A stretch of 35,703 bases of DNA from NCBI GenBank assembly GCA_937922045.1, contig CAKZXA010000016.1, forward strand, positions 1 through 35,703, given 5' to 3'. Made by a program: the position numbers and the translations under genes. The notes beneath the pieces are model-generated. The model was not told the origin of the DNA, did not search any database, and was given only the letters and a program-made list of their open reading frames with translations. Positions 1 through 7,344 of the stretch are shown here, piece by piece. Within the stretch, counting starts at the first letter, position 1; each line of letters starts with the position of its first letter. Origin of the DNA: an uncultured Acidimicrobiales bacterium. Its GTDB lineage: Bacteria > Actinomycetota > Acidimicrobiia > Acidimicrobiales > SZUA-35.

Positions 1-357
1 CAACAGATAGCAAGCTCCTTCTTCTTCGACATAATCCATTGGGGTCGAAGCGACCAACCCGAGAACCGCGCCATCCCAATCGGCTCCCAAGAATTCATCC
101 TGGTAAGAGAAACCCGACACCGACGCATCACCAACAGCCAGCGGCCGATCAAGGCTCGCCCCAGCTAGATCCAGATCGTCCTCCTCTAGATCACCGTCAG
201 CGCCCTCGGGTGTATCCGGTGAGGTCTCCGGCTCCCCATTTACTCCGCTAGTGGCTGTCTCATCGACAGCCTTGGGATTGGCCTCGATAGTCGAAGGGGA
301 ACAACCAACGCCTATCAGGAAGCCGAAAGTCAGTAAAGTCAGTTTTAGATTTGGCAC
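1..357 (-). CDS. Putative lipoprotein, C-terminus cut off by window edge
   Basis: A GTG-started open frame runs off the left edge (119 codons seen). The N-terminus is Met-Pro-Asn-Leu-Lys followed by a hydrophobic stretch (residues 6-18) and Cys19, preceded by Gly-Val-Gly, so a lipoprotein signal peptide with an imperfect lipobox is likely. After Cys19 comes an acidic Glu/Asp/Thr/Pro-rich linker (about residues 25-65), typical of surface lipoproteins, then the start of a folded part. An AGGGG motif 8 nt before the GTG supports this start; the frame stays open further upstream, so a longer product is not excluded. I do not recognise the family. It lies on the outer side of the tRNA-Thr remnant at 598, so it may belong to an integrated element. 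Confidence 0.6.
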   Translation of the reverse strand, partial: MPNLKLTLLTFGFLIGVGCSPSTIEANPKAVDETATSGVNGEPETSPDTPEGADGDLEEDDLDLAGASLDRPLAVGDASVSGFSYQDEFLGADWDGAVLGLVASTPMDYVEEEGACYLL

Positions 358-837
358 GCTAGTCGCCCCTATCAGTGGTGGTAGATTCGCCAGATCGGCA
401 GTCAGAGACTCTGCCTCTGCACCGAACAGCTGAAGATTACCGCAAAGTCGCCAACTTCTCACGAGAGAAGCCTCACACCAGGAATCTGCCCAGGAAACTC
501 CAGCCGACCATGCAGATTTGGGCTCACCAGACAGACAAGCTAGACACGAAACCCCAGAAAACAAGCCAATCAGCGACTAGCCAGACCAGCAGGTGCTCTC
601 TTGTAAAGCGAAGGTCAGGAGTTCGACCCTCCTCCCGGGCTCACAGTCTTTAAGCGGGTTCAGCGGATCCGGCTCAGGGCGCCATACTGACCCATCAGGG
701 CAGGTGCACCTCGAACCGGCGTCTGATCTACCGAGTCCACTAGCCCACGATCCCTCGACGTCGCTCCCGCTCAACTCGAGATCTTCGTCTAGGACCGGAC
801 CCCCTCTAGTCTCAGAGCGGGATATCGGTCGCCGCAA
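358..837. other. Gene-poor stretch around the tRNA-Thr remnant
   Basis: Apart from the tRNA 3' fragment at 598-643, I see no convincing gene here. The short open frames on both strands have no recognisable domain, ribosome site or family signature. The part left of 598 looks AT-richer than the housekeeping genes to the right, consistent with acquired DNA, but this was judged by eye and not computed. The part from 644 to 837 lies downstream of the nucleotidyltransferase-like gene (minus strand) and may hold its transcription end, although I see no clear hairpin followed by a T-run. Confidence 0.5.
598..643 (+). other. tRNA-Thr(UGU) 3' half, probable attachment-site scar
   Basis: From the anticodon loop onward this matches a tRNA. 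The loop CTTGTAA (600-606, anticodon TGT), a T-arm with five perfect pairs (617-621 with 629-633) around TTCGACC, the acceptor strand CCCGGGC (634-640) and TCA follow in order. The 5' half is absent: no GCCCGGG acceptor strand, no D-arm, and the 5' side of the anticodon stem mispairs. A tRNA cut at the anticodon loop with only its 3' part kept is the classic trace of a tyrosine-integrase element using the tRNA 3' end as attB. On this model the intact tRNA lies left of the window and the element covers the left edge. A decayed tRNA pseudogene is the alternative. Confidence 0.7.
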
Positions 838-1431
838 TCACTTTCGATGCTCAGTCCATGGATCGTTTGGCGGCAGCGCTGCGAACAGAAAGTCCGCCTG
901 CGCCTCGCTCAAGATCGGTATGACTTCGGCTGCATCGATGTCATCCTTGCGGCGTCGACCCTTCGCTTTGAAGAGAAGCTGTAGGTGGGGTGCGAGATAG
1001 GGGATCCCCGTCGGCTTCGAATGGAGAACAGCGTCGGACCATCGCTGACGAATCTCCGGATCTCGGCGAAATATCCATTCGCGCTCGTTCCCCTCGGAGA
1101 TCGTGAGGTCTAGACGCCACGACCCGTTCGTCCAGTCCCTCGCCCACAAGTTGTTTTGGTGTGCTGCGGCCGACAGGGTCTGCCCGAACCATGGCGAGAG
1201 AAGACCGGCGGCTGCGATATGGATGTCCCAGTCGGTCAGCAGCGATCGCACGAGTGGTGCATCCACACGGCAGAAACTGACGTCCAGATCGTCGTGATCT
1301 CGCCACGAACGGGCTGCGTGTAGCTCAAGGGCATGACCGCCGCTGACCCACCACCGAAAGGGTGCGTCGCGAAACAGGGCAACCGCCTGCTCAAGCGAGA
1401 GCGGTTGCCATAGTCCGTACCCGTCGGCCAC
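838..1431 (-). CDS. Nucleotidyltransferase-fold protein, aminoglycoside-2''-adenylyltransferase-like
   Basis: A 197-residue protein resembling the ANT(2'')/LinB-type nucleotidyltransferase family (PF10706-like). Visible signatures are WWVSGGHALELH near residues 27-38, then an RDHDDLDV motif (about 44-51) with the paired acidic residues expected to bind metal, and a C-terminal block with LLFKAKGRRRKDDIDA, where family members have a Lys/Asp-rich helix. In known members the fold transfers AMP to aminoglycosides or lincosamides, but many relatives are uncharacterised or act as toxin-like nucleotidyltransferases, so the substrate cannot be named and resistance should not be assumed. The GTG start lies 24 nt after the stop of the preceding minus-strand gene, so co-transcription is possible. 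It sits near the tRNA-Thr scar but on the chromosomal side. Confidence 0.7.
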   Translation of the reverse strand: MADGYGLWQPLSLEQAVALFRDAPFRWWVSGGHALELHAARSWRDHDDLDVSFCRVDAPLVRSLLTDWDIHIAAAGLLSPWFGQTLSAAAHQNNLWARDWTNGSWRLDLTISEGNEREWIFRRDPEIRQRWSDAVLHSKPTGIPYLAPHLQLLFKAKGRRRKDDIDAAEVIPILSEAQADFLFAALPPNDPWTEHRK

Positions 1432-1455
1432 GACGCGAATAGTGACCGACGTTAA

Positions 1456-3504
1456 CTAGGGCAAGAGGACGTGGATGGTTCCTGGAACCTCGGTGCTCTG
1501 AATGCCGAGCATGAGGCCGTCGACGGCATCGTTGGGCACAAGCCAGCACAGAACGCCTTCAGCCTGCTCGGTGAGCGCGACCTGGCCACTTGGAAGGGGT
1601 TGCCCGGCGGGGCAATCTACTGCCTCGTAGATGTCTCCGCTGTCGCTAACCGCGGAGAAGAGCAACTGATCCAACTCGGCGGCGTCGGAGCCTTCCTGGT
1701 TGAGCACGATCAAGCGACTAGCGGCGTAGCTCTCGCCATCGCCCGAGGCTGCCTCGGCTAGAGCCGTAGCCTCCTCGGTGGCTAGTGGTTCCGGCTTGAC
1801 GAGCCAACGCTGCTTATTGCCTTCATTGTCGATGTCCCAGAAGACGCTGACCGGCTGCGTGCTCGGATGCGGGTTGGCGGCCGAGCCAGGCCCAACCGCC
1901 GCCGTTGCGTCTTCTTCCACCGAAGCCGCCTCGCCGTCGCTCTGGTTCGTGAAGTAATCGTAGGCCAAGTAGGCGAGGCCGCAGGCCGCAGCCAAGACGA
2001 GCATGCCACCGAGTAGGGCCAACCATCGGCCACCAGACTTCTTCGGCATGTCGCTCCGCAGATCAACGTTGCCACCGTCGTAGTAGCCTCTGCCGCGGTC
2101 GTCGGTCGGGGCCCGCTGAGCCTGAGCCGACGGGGCCGCCGCGTACTGGTGTTGGTCGTGAGCCGCTGATGGCGATTGGATCGCATACGACGGACCAGCC
2201 GACGGTGCCTCCAATGCGCCAGGTGCGGCATACGCCTGCTGTTCGGCGTACTCACCGCCAGCGTGGGGAGCATGTACGACAACATCGTCATGGAATGCAT
2301 TCACGCCGACATCGTCGTGGTCGGCCTGAGAAGGAACCTCTCGAGTCGGCGTTCCCTGTTCCGTTTCGGCCAACGGCATCTCGTTAAGAACGCCGCTACG
2401 ACTGGCGGCCTCGAGGTCGACCGGAGGAATATCGAGCGTCGGCTTGTCCATGCCCGGAGCGTGGAGATCGATCGGAGCCTCACCAAGCGCCTCGGCGAGC
2501 GGTCCTTCGGGAATTTCACCCGTCGGCAGGATCGTCGCCGTGTCCGCGCCAGCGGGGAGGTCGGGCATGTCGACACCTGGTGTGTCGACCGATGGCATGC
2601 TCACATCCGGCGCATTGATATCGGGCATCTCACGATCCGGCACGTCGAGATCCGGCGCATCGAGATCGGGCACGGCAACATCAGGCACGGCAACATCAGG
2701 CGTGCCGAGACCGGAAACATCCAGATCGGGCGCGTCCAGATCGGGCAAATCGACATCAGGGGTGTCGACCGACGGCATGTTCACATCCGGCGCATTGATG
2801 TCGGGCATCTCACGATTCGACACATCGAGATCGGGCACGGCAACATCAGGCACGGCAACATCAGGCGTGCCGAGACCGGAAACATCCAGATCGGGGGCGT
2901 CCAGATCGGGCAAATCGACATCAGGAATATCGAGGCCGGCCACCTTCGAGTCGGCGAGGTCAATATCGGGACCACCGACCGTCGGGAGATCGGTGCTGCT
3001 CACATCGCCAACGACGGTGCCAGCAGAGTCCTTTGCACCCTTGAGGAGATCGGAAGCTTTCGAGCCGAGACCAGAGCCAGCCGCAGCCGCCGCTGCTCCT
3101 CCAAGGCCAAGGGCGCCCGCTGTCTTACCCAGGGATCCGCCGAGGACACCTCCGACTTTCTCCCTGCCTTGGCTGGTGGTCTCATCCAGACCATTGGCCA
3201 CCGTTCCCACCCGCTTGTCGGTGCCGCCGTCAAACAAGTCGTCTATGAGCCCACGTCGACCGTTGGAAGCTGCCAGGCCTTGTTCTCCGGCATCGGTGCC
3301 GCGGCTCGCCATGGCCTCTGCAGGGGCATCAGCAACCCTGGCCGTCGACGATAGGTCGACGGCATCTGAAGCCTCTTCTTGGGCCTCGGCTGGAGGGCCA
3401 TAACCCTCCGGCCACCACTTGTTGTCAAAAGCTAGGTACCAGCCATCGGGCGGCGGGCCCTGGTACTGGTTGTCGTCCCAGGCTGTGTAGACGTTGTTCT
3501 CCAC
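1456..3504 (-). CDS. Asp/Pro-repeat protein with one transmembrane helix
   Basis: About 682 residues, no known family recognised. The N-terminus is rich in Trp, Pro and Gly (motifs PPPDGWYLAFDNKWW and EGYGPP), like the short cytosolic Trp/Pro modules of some actinobacterial membrane proteins. A Gly/Ala-rich segment and then about 170 residues of Pro-Asp pentads (PDVDL, PDLDA, PDVAV, PDINA) follow, organised in two long duplicated blocks. After a Gln/Ala-rich linker a single membrane helix (near LALLGGMLVLAAACGLAYLA) precedes a C-terminal domain of about 150 residues, likely extracytoplasmic. The start at GTG 3504 is preferred because GGGA sits 9 nt upstream; a TTG at 3513 is in frame but overlaps that site. 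Role unknown; an extended spacer or scaffold is a reasonable guess. Confidence 0.75.
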   Translation of the reverse strand: MENNVYTAWDDNQYQGPPPDGWYLAFDNKWWPEGYGPPAEAQEEASDAVDLSSTARVADAPAEAMASRGTDAGEQGLAASNGRRGLIDDLFDGGTDKRVGTVANGLDETTSQGREKVGGVLGGSLGKTAGALGLGGAAAAAAGSGLGSKASDLLKGAKDSAGTVVGDVSSTDLPTVGGPDIDLADSKVAGLDIPDVDLPDLDAPDLDVSGLGTPDVAVPDVAVPDLDVSNREMPDINAPDVNMPSVDTPDVDLPDLDAPDLDVSGLGTPDVAVPDVAVPDLDAPDLDVPDREMPDINAPDVSMPSVDTPGVDMPDLPAGADTATILPTGEIPEGPLAEALGEAPIDLHAPGMDKPTLDIPPVDLEAASRSGVLNEMPLAETEQGTPTREVPSQADHDDVGVNAFHDDVVVHAPHAGGEYAEQQAYAAPGALEAPSAGPSYAIQSPSAAHDQHQYAAAPSAQAQRAPTDDRGRGYYDGGNVDLRSDMPKKSGGRWLALLGGMLVLAAACGLAYLAYDYFTNQSDGEAASVEEDATAAVGPGSAANPHPSTQPVSVFWDIDNEGNKQRWLVKPEPLATEEATALAEAASGDGESYAASRLIVLNQEGSDAAELDQLLFSAVSDSGDIYEAVDCPAGQPLPSGQVALTEQAEGVLCWLVPNDAVDGLMLGIQSTEVPGTIHVLLP
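2581..2925. repeat. Tandem long duplication within the Asp/Pro-repeat gene
   Basis: Positions 2581-2760 (180 bp) are repeated at 2761-2925 (165 bp) with few substitutions. The second copy lacks 15 bp, exactly one pentapeptide codon block, so the reading frame is kept. Each copy is itself made of 15-bp steps encoding Pro-Asp pentads. Recent duplication plus slippage in steps of one pentad explains the pattern. The repeat is coding and has no spacers, so it is not CRISPR. Confidence 0.9.
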
Positions 3505-3592
3505 GGCAAACAATCCCTACTGTCGATGTGCTCCGTACTACGGTAACCGCTCGCAACGCCACGAGCGACCACGGACGGCGCACCGCAGCCAC

Positions 3593-4519
3593 TCAGCGTG
3601 TTCGCGAGCGAACAACCTCGAAGCAGGCGACGGCCGAAGCCATCGCAACATTCAAACTGTTAAGGCGCCCACCCATAGGAATAGAGGCTAAAACATCGAC
3701 CCGCTGGCGCACAAGCCGCGACAGACCCTTGCCTTCAGCACCTAACACCAGGGCAACCGGCCGATCGTCTTGAGGCAGGTTAAATATTGACTCAGATCCG
3801 GCTTCATCCAGCCCTACGGTGAAAATCCCGCGATCCGACAGCGTCGAAACTGCGGTTGGGATGCCGCCGACCACCGCAATCGGAACATGCTCAACCGCTC
3901 CGGCCGCGGTTTTTGTCACCGCCGCGGTAACCCGCACCGAGCGGTGGCGGCCAAGAACCACCCCGGTAACACCAGCGCACTCGGCGGTACGCAGGATGGC
4001 CCCGAGATTGCCGGGATCAGTCACCCCGTCCAGAACCAGAAGGAAGGCCCGAGCATCGTCCAGCATGGCATCGAAGTCGGCCTCTTCCAGGGGCGAAGCC
4101 TTAGCCACAACACCCTGGTGCGATTCGGTGATCGCCTCCGAGGCCAGATGACGCCGTGACACCGGGCGATAGGACACACCGAGTTCGCCACACAGCTGTT
4201 GAATATCGTCAAGGATGTCGGCGGCAGCGAGGTCGTCGATCACGAGCACCTCATGGACACGTCGTTTACCGGCCAGCAACAGCTCACGCACAGCGTGACG
4301 GCCCTCGACCTGATCGCCACCCAAACCCTTGATCGGCTTGCGCGAGCGACCAGAGCGCTCGCTTCCCGAGCGTTCATTTCCCGAGCGCGGCTTGTCGCCC
4401 CGCTCGCCCGGACCTTGCCGAGACCGTTGAGGCGGCCGCGAACCGGATCCGCGTCGCGAGTCCGGACGCTTCGGAGAACGCCCTGCGCCTCCCGGTTTCT
4501 TCGACTTGCGACCACTCAT
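3593..4519 (-). CDS. rlmB: 23S rRNA (guanosine-2251-2'-O)-methyltransferase, SpoU family
   Basis: Uses S-adenosylmethionine to methylate a ribose in 23S rRNA. After a very basic Arg/Ser/Gly-rich tail (about 70 residues, probably disordered and RNA-binding) comes the substrate-binding domain (EGRHAVRELL) and then the knotted SpoU methyltransferase domain with its three usual motifs: the DPGNLGAILRTAE stretch, LVLGAEGKGLSRLV, and PMGGRLNSLNVAMASAVACFEV at the C-terminus. The length of 308 residues is normal for actinobacterial members with the basic tail. It overlaps the end of ispF by four bases (ATGA), indicating translational coupling in an ispD-ispF-rlmB operon. In mycobacteria cysS usually lies between ispF and rlmB; it is missing here. 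Confidence 0.93.
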   Translation of the reverse strand: MSGRKSKKPGGAGRSPKRPDSRRGSGSRPPQRSRQGPGERGDKPRSGNERSGSERSGRSRKPIKGLGGDQVEGRHAVRELLLAGKRRVHEVLVIDDLAAADILDDIQQLCGELGVSYRPVSRRHLASEAITESHQGVVAKASPLEEADFDAMLDDARAFLLVLDGVTDPGNLGAILRTAECAGVTGVVLGRHRSVRVTAAVTKTAAGAVEHVPIAVVGGIPTAVSTLSDRGIFTVGLDEAGSESIFNLPQDDRPVALVLGAEGKGLSRLVRQRVDVLASIPMGGRLNSLNVAMASAVACFEVVRSRTR

Positions 4520-5073
4520 CTGCTTCGACCTTCCTCAACCTGTCCAGCGATCTCACTGTTGCCTTGATCGAGGTTCTCCTGATCGAACCTGGTCAGGAGA
4601 GCTACGGCATGACATTGGATACCGCCGCCAAGACCGGCAACTCCTTCGGTCCGTTTGCCTTTCACGGCAACCGGAGCCTCGACCGTGGCCGAGAGACGCT
4701 GTTCCATCTCGGCCCGATGAGGCGCAATTTTCGGCTCGTCGGCGATCACGGTGCAATCGATATTGATCACTCGCCACCCGGCATCGTGCACCCGAGCTAC
4801 ACCGAGCGCCAGCAGGGCGATACTATCGGCACCGCCATAGGCAGGGTCGGTGTCGGGAAAAAGACCGCCGATGTCGCCTAAGCCAGCGGCGCCAAGCAAG
4901 GCGTCGATACAAGCGTGGGCGATCACATCGGCATCACTGTGGCCAACCAACGCCGGGCCCGACTCGAAGCGGACACCACCGAGCACGAGAACCCGATCCG
5001 ATCCCACCGGAGCGAACGGGTGCACATCGAAACCCTGGCCGATCCGGAGACTGTCGAACGGTGTCGACGTCAT
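4516..5073 (-). CDS. ispF: 2-C-methyl-D-erythritol 2,4-cyclodiphosphate synthase
   Basis: Cyclises CDP-ME 2-phosphate to MEcPP with release of CMP in the non-mevalonate isoprenoid pathway. The N-terminal metal-binding motif is visible (GFDVHPF, Asp16 and His18), then GHSDADV with the third metal-binding His, the FPDTDPAYGGADS block and the C-terminal GKRTEGVAGLGGGIQC region. The family is normally about 157-160 residues; this one has 185, with a polar, Gln/Glu-rich tail of roughly 22 residues after ALLTRF. The tail runs into the overlap with rlmB and may be an incidental extension. Its ATG overlaps the ispD stop by four bases, so the two consecutive MEP-pathway enzymes are translationally coupled. 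Confidence 0.95.
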   Translation of the reverse strand: MTSTPFDSLRIGQGFDVHPFAPVGSDRVLVLGGVRFESGPALVGHSDADVIAHACIDALLGAAGLGDIGGLFPDTDPAYGGADSIALLALGVARVHDAGWRVINIDCTVIADEPKIAPHRAEMEQRLSATVEAPVAVKGKRTEGVAGLGGGIQCHAVALLTRFDQENLDQGNSEIAGQVEEGRSR

Positions 5074-5693
5074 CGGTCCTCCATGAGGCGTTCAGCCACG
5101 AAGATGTCGTGAGCGAAGGTGATCTTCATATTCGTTGGATCCCCTTCGACATGTACGACCGGTCGGCCCAGACCTTCAATCAAGGTGGCATCATCGCTAG
5201 CGACCAGACCGGCCTCGTGAGCCTCCCGCAGCGTATCGAGCCGAAACCCTTGCGGCGTCTGTACAGCCACAAAGCGATCACGATCAACCGCCCTGCTCTC
5301 GACGCTTCTGAGCGTATCGGTCACCGCGACGACCGGAACCACCGCCTCAGCCCCGTCGACAAGCGCCGACACAACCGCATCGACCACGGTCTCAGCAACG
5401 AGCGGCCGGGCCGCATCATGAACCAGGACATGGGTGGCGGAGGCTGGCACCGCGGCCAGGCCGTTGCGCACAGAATCGGATCGGCTCGCACCCCCATCGA
5501 CGCGGACCAGACCATCGAGTGTCTCGACATCGTCCAAAACTGGCGGGCCGACGATCACAACTCCTCGAGAGACCCGACGCATTGCGTTCACCGACCAGTC
5601 GATCACCCGCCGTCCTCCAAGCAACTCAAGTTGCTTGAGACGACCAAACCGGCTGCCTGAACCGGCGGCGACGATTACCGCCCAGAGTTCCAT
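5070..5693 (-). CDS. ispD: 2-C-methyl-D-erythritol 4-phosphate cytidylyltransferase
   Basis: Transfers CMP from CTP to MEP, the MEP-pathway step two before ispF. The Rossmann-like nucleotidyltransferase signature AAGSGSRFG lies about ten residues from the start, followed by SVRNGL, VHDAARPL, TDTLR, VQTPQGFR and the C-terminal GDPTNMKIT, all typical of IspD. The ATG at 5693 (MELWAVIVAAG) is chosen because the motif then starts at the normal distance; the frame is open for 22 more codons upstream without similarity to the family. It is the first gene of the operon with ispF and rlmB, transcribed away from the CRP-family gene. In mycobacteria carD precedes ispD; it is not present at this position. 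Confidence 0.94.
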   Translation of the reverse strand: MELWAVIVAAGSGSRFGRLKQLELLGGRRVIDWSVNAMRRVSRGVVIVGPPVLDDVETLDGLVRVDGGASRSDSVRNGLAAVPASATHVLVHDAARPLVAETVVDAVVSALVDGAEAVVPVVAVTDTLRSVESRAVDRDRFVAVQTPQGFRLDTLREAHEAGLVASDDATLIEGLGRPVVHVEGDPTNMKITFAHDIFVAERLMEDR

Positions 5694-5787
5694 ACGGCGA
5701 CGGTAGCGCAGAACTGCAGAATCGGGGACCAAGGCAACCGGCCAAATCGTGACTACCATTCATTCGGTGGAGGTTCACTCGAATCGT

Positions 5788-5816
5788 TTGACAGCCTTCA
5801 ACGCCCGTCGAACATC
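5788..5816 (+). promoter_or_regulatory. Possible promoter of the CRP-family gene
   Basis: A consensus -35 hexamer TTGACA (5788-5793) is followed at 17 nt by AACATC, a weak -10. It lies about 70 nt upstream of the ATG at 5887. No TGTGA-N6-TCACA palindrome is visible to suggest autoregulation. Proposal from motif only. Confidence 0.3.
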
Positions 5817-5886
5817 CTTAACGTCGGACGGCCGTTGACCGCGGGTCCCTTGTCCGCCAAACCAGGAACGGCAGCACTCTAAGCGC

Positions 5887-6546
5887 ATGATCAGCATCGA
5901 AGCCCTACGATCCGTCGAGCTATTCCGAGATCTGGACGACGCTACGCTCGCCAATCTCGTCCAGCAAAGCGAACGGCGTCCCCTCCAACGAGGCGACGTA
6001 CTCTTCACCGAGGACGACGAACCCGATGAGCTCTATGTGGTCGTATCGGGACGTATCGCCATGGTGAACCGGTCTATCGACGGTCGTGAGTCGGTCGTAT
6101 CGCTGATGGAACGAGGAGACCTCTTCGGCGAGATGCCCCTGTTCGACGGTCAGCTCCGCTCCACCGACGCTCGGGCTCTCGAGAGTTCCGAGGTCTTGGC
6201 AATCGCCTACGACCCACTTCGAAACCTGTACTCAGAGCATCCTCGGCTGCTTTGGCGGGTCGTTGAACTACTGGCCCACCGATTGCGAGTTATGGACGGG
6301 GTCCTGGCCGACTCGGTCTTCCTCGACGTCACCGGTCGCACCGCTAAGCGCCTACTCGAAATCGCAGGCGACGCCGACGATTTCGTGCTTCCGGTCACCC
6401 AGGAAGAGCTGGCAGGCATGGTCGGGGCCAGCCGCGAAAGGGTGAACAAGGCGATCGCTTCGTTCATCAAGCTTGGCTGGCTCGAACAGCGTGACCGCCG
6501 CTATCACATCGTAAAGCGAGACCAGATGGAGCTGCGGGCCCGCTAA
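5887..6546 (+). CDS. CRP/FNR-family transcriptional regulator
   Basis: A 219-residue regulator with an N-terminal cyclic-nucleotide-binding beta-barrel (about 10-115, including GDVLFTEDDEPDELYVVVSGR and a GDLFGEMPLFDG phosphate-binding-cassette-like turn) and a C-terminal winged helix (about 165-205, VTQEELAGMVGASRERVNKAI). The Crp-type recognition helix SRERVNKA and the RxG/E pattern are retained, so cAMP binding as in actinobacterial Crp/GlxR is plausible, but the position matching the cAMP-contacting Arg reads as the start of RSTDARAL and I cannot confirm it. It is divergent from ispD and its stop codon overlaps that of the convergent hydrolase gene. Probably a global or redox/carbon regulator; targets unknown. 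Confidence 0.85.
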   Translation: MISIEALRSVELFRDLDDATLANLVQQSERRPLQRGDVLFTEDDEPDELYVVVSGRIAMVNRSIDGRESVVSLMERGDLFGEMPLFDGQLRSTDARALESSEVLAIAYDPLRNLYSEHPRLLWRVVELLAHRLRVMDGVLADSVFLDVTGRTAKRLLEIAGDADDFVLPVTQEELAGMVGASRERVNKAIASFIKLGWLEQRDRRYHIVKRDQMELRAR

Positions 6547-7226
6547 CGCTCGGTATCAGGCGTGAGGTGAGCAACCGCCTGAGCCCACGCATCCGAGGCG
6601 TCTTTAGGTCGAGCCTTGACGAGCGGTGTCTCGTGGGCGAACCCCGACGCGGCCCGTTCGAACCGAGCCACGCGGACGCCGAGCCGCACCAGTTCGTCGA
6701 CGTCGGCTGCTGGCGTGTACGGATCATCGGTTCCAACCAAGGCGAGCACATTCGATGGCTGCTCGACGTGGGCGAACAGATCGATCGGCTCGCGCTGCGC
6801 TCGGCCACGCCAGTGGGTGGGCAGTCTTATCGTGCCGTAGAAGCTCACGATGCGATCGAAGCGATGGGCGGCGGCCGCCTTGTAGGCGTACATGCCGCCA
6901 AAACCGAACCCGATAACAGCAACCGGCTCGATTTCAAGTCGATTGGCAGCGTCCACCAGGTCTGTGACGACTACATCGTCATCGAGCCGGCTCACGACCT
7001 GGTCTCGGTCGAGATCCTCGCCGTTTGGGCCCTGAAGGCCGACTTCGAAACCTTCGATCGGGTCGACAACGACCACGTTCCAGTTATGGGTGGCACAAAG
7101 GCCGCTCGCCATCTCAGCGAAAAGAGGCCGACGGCCTTCCAGATCGGGAACCAGAACCACACCTCGAGTGGCGCCGATCGTCGGATACAGATCGGCCAGT
7201 GCCCCTGATGAAAGTTCGATCTCCAC
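6543..7226 (-). CDS. Dienelactone-hydrolase-like alpha/beta protein lacking the nucleophile
   Basis: A 227-residue alpha/beta-hydrolase fold of the dienelactone hydrolase type. In active family members the nucleophile elbow reads G-x-C-x-G-G; here it reads GFGFGG (106-111), so Gly108 replaces the catalytic Cys or Ser. The other two triad positions appear intact: Asp in LVGTDDPYTP (about 167-168) and His in SGFAHE (about 198). The protein may therefore be catalytically dead, use a different mechanism, or bind a ligand. The GTG start has GAGG 5 nt upstream. Convergent with the CRP-family gene, with overlapping stops, and upstream of no obvious partner. Confidence 0.75.
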   Translation of the reverse strand: MEIELSSGALADLYPTIGATRGVVLVPDLEGRRPLFAEMASGLCATHNWNVVVVDPIEGFEVGLQGPNGEDLDRDQVVSRLDDDVVVTDLVDAANRLEIEPVAVIGFGFGGMYAYKAAAAHRFDRIVSFYGTIRLPTHWRGRAQREPIDLFAHVEQPSNVLALVGTDDPYTPAADVDELVRLGVRVARFERAASGFAHETPLVKARPKDASDAWAQAVAHLTPDTER

Positions 7227-7344
7227 GTCTACCTCACGCTGCGTATGCCCGCACTCGTCACGAATTGTTTCCTTGTCGGCACCACGGATACTGCCGACGC
7301 GCTGGGTTGGGCCAGCTGTTCGCAGACATCAAGCAAGAAGCAAC

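Noticed and set aside
704-724. T-loop-like GGTTCGAGG on the minus strand
   Set aside because: The neighbouring bases do not form a T-stem and no acceptor or anticodon arm is present.
838-1431. Calling the nucleotidyltransferase-like gene an aminoglycoside resistance gene
   Set aside because: Only the fold-level motifs are visible; substrate cannot be inferred.
2581-2925. CRISPR-like repeats
   Set aside because: Repeats are in frame, coding and contiguous, with no unique spacers.
2176-3403. Long plus-strand frames (392 and 319 codons) opposite the Asp/Pro-repeat gene
   Set aside because: Their His/Arg/Ile or Ser/Gly repeats are antisense images of the coding repeat.
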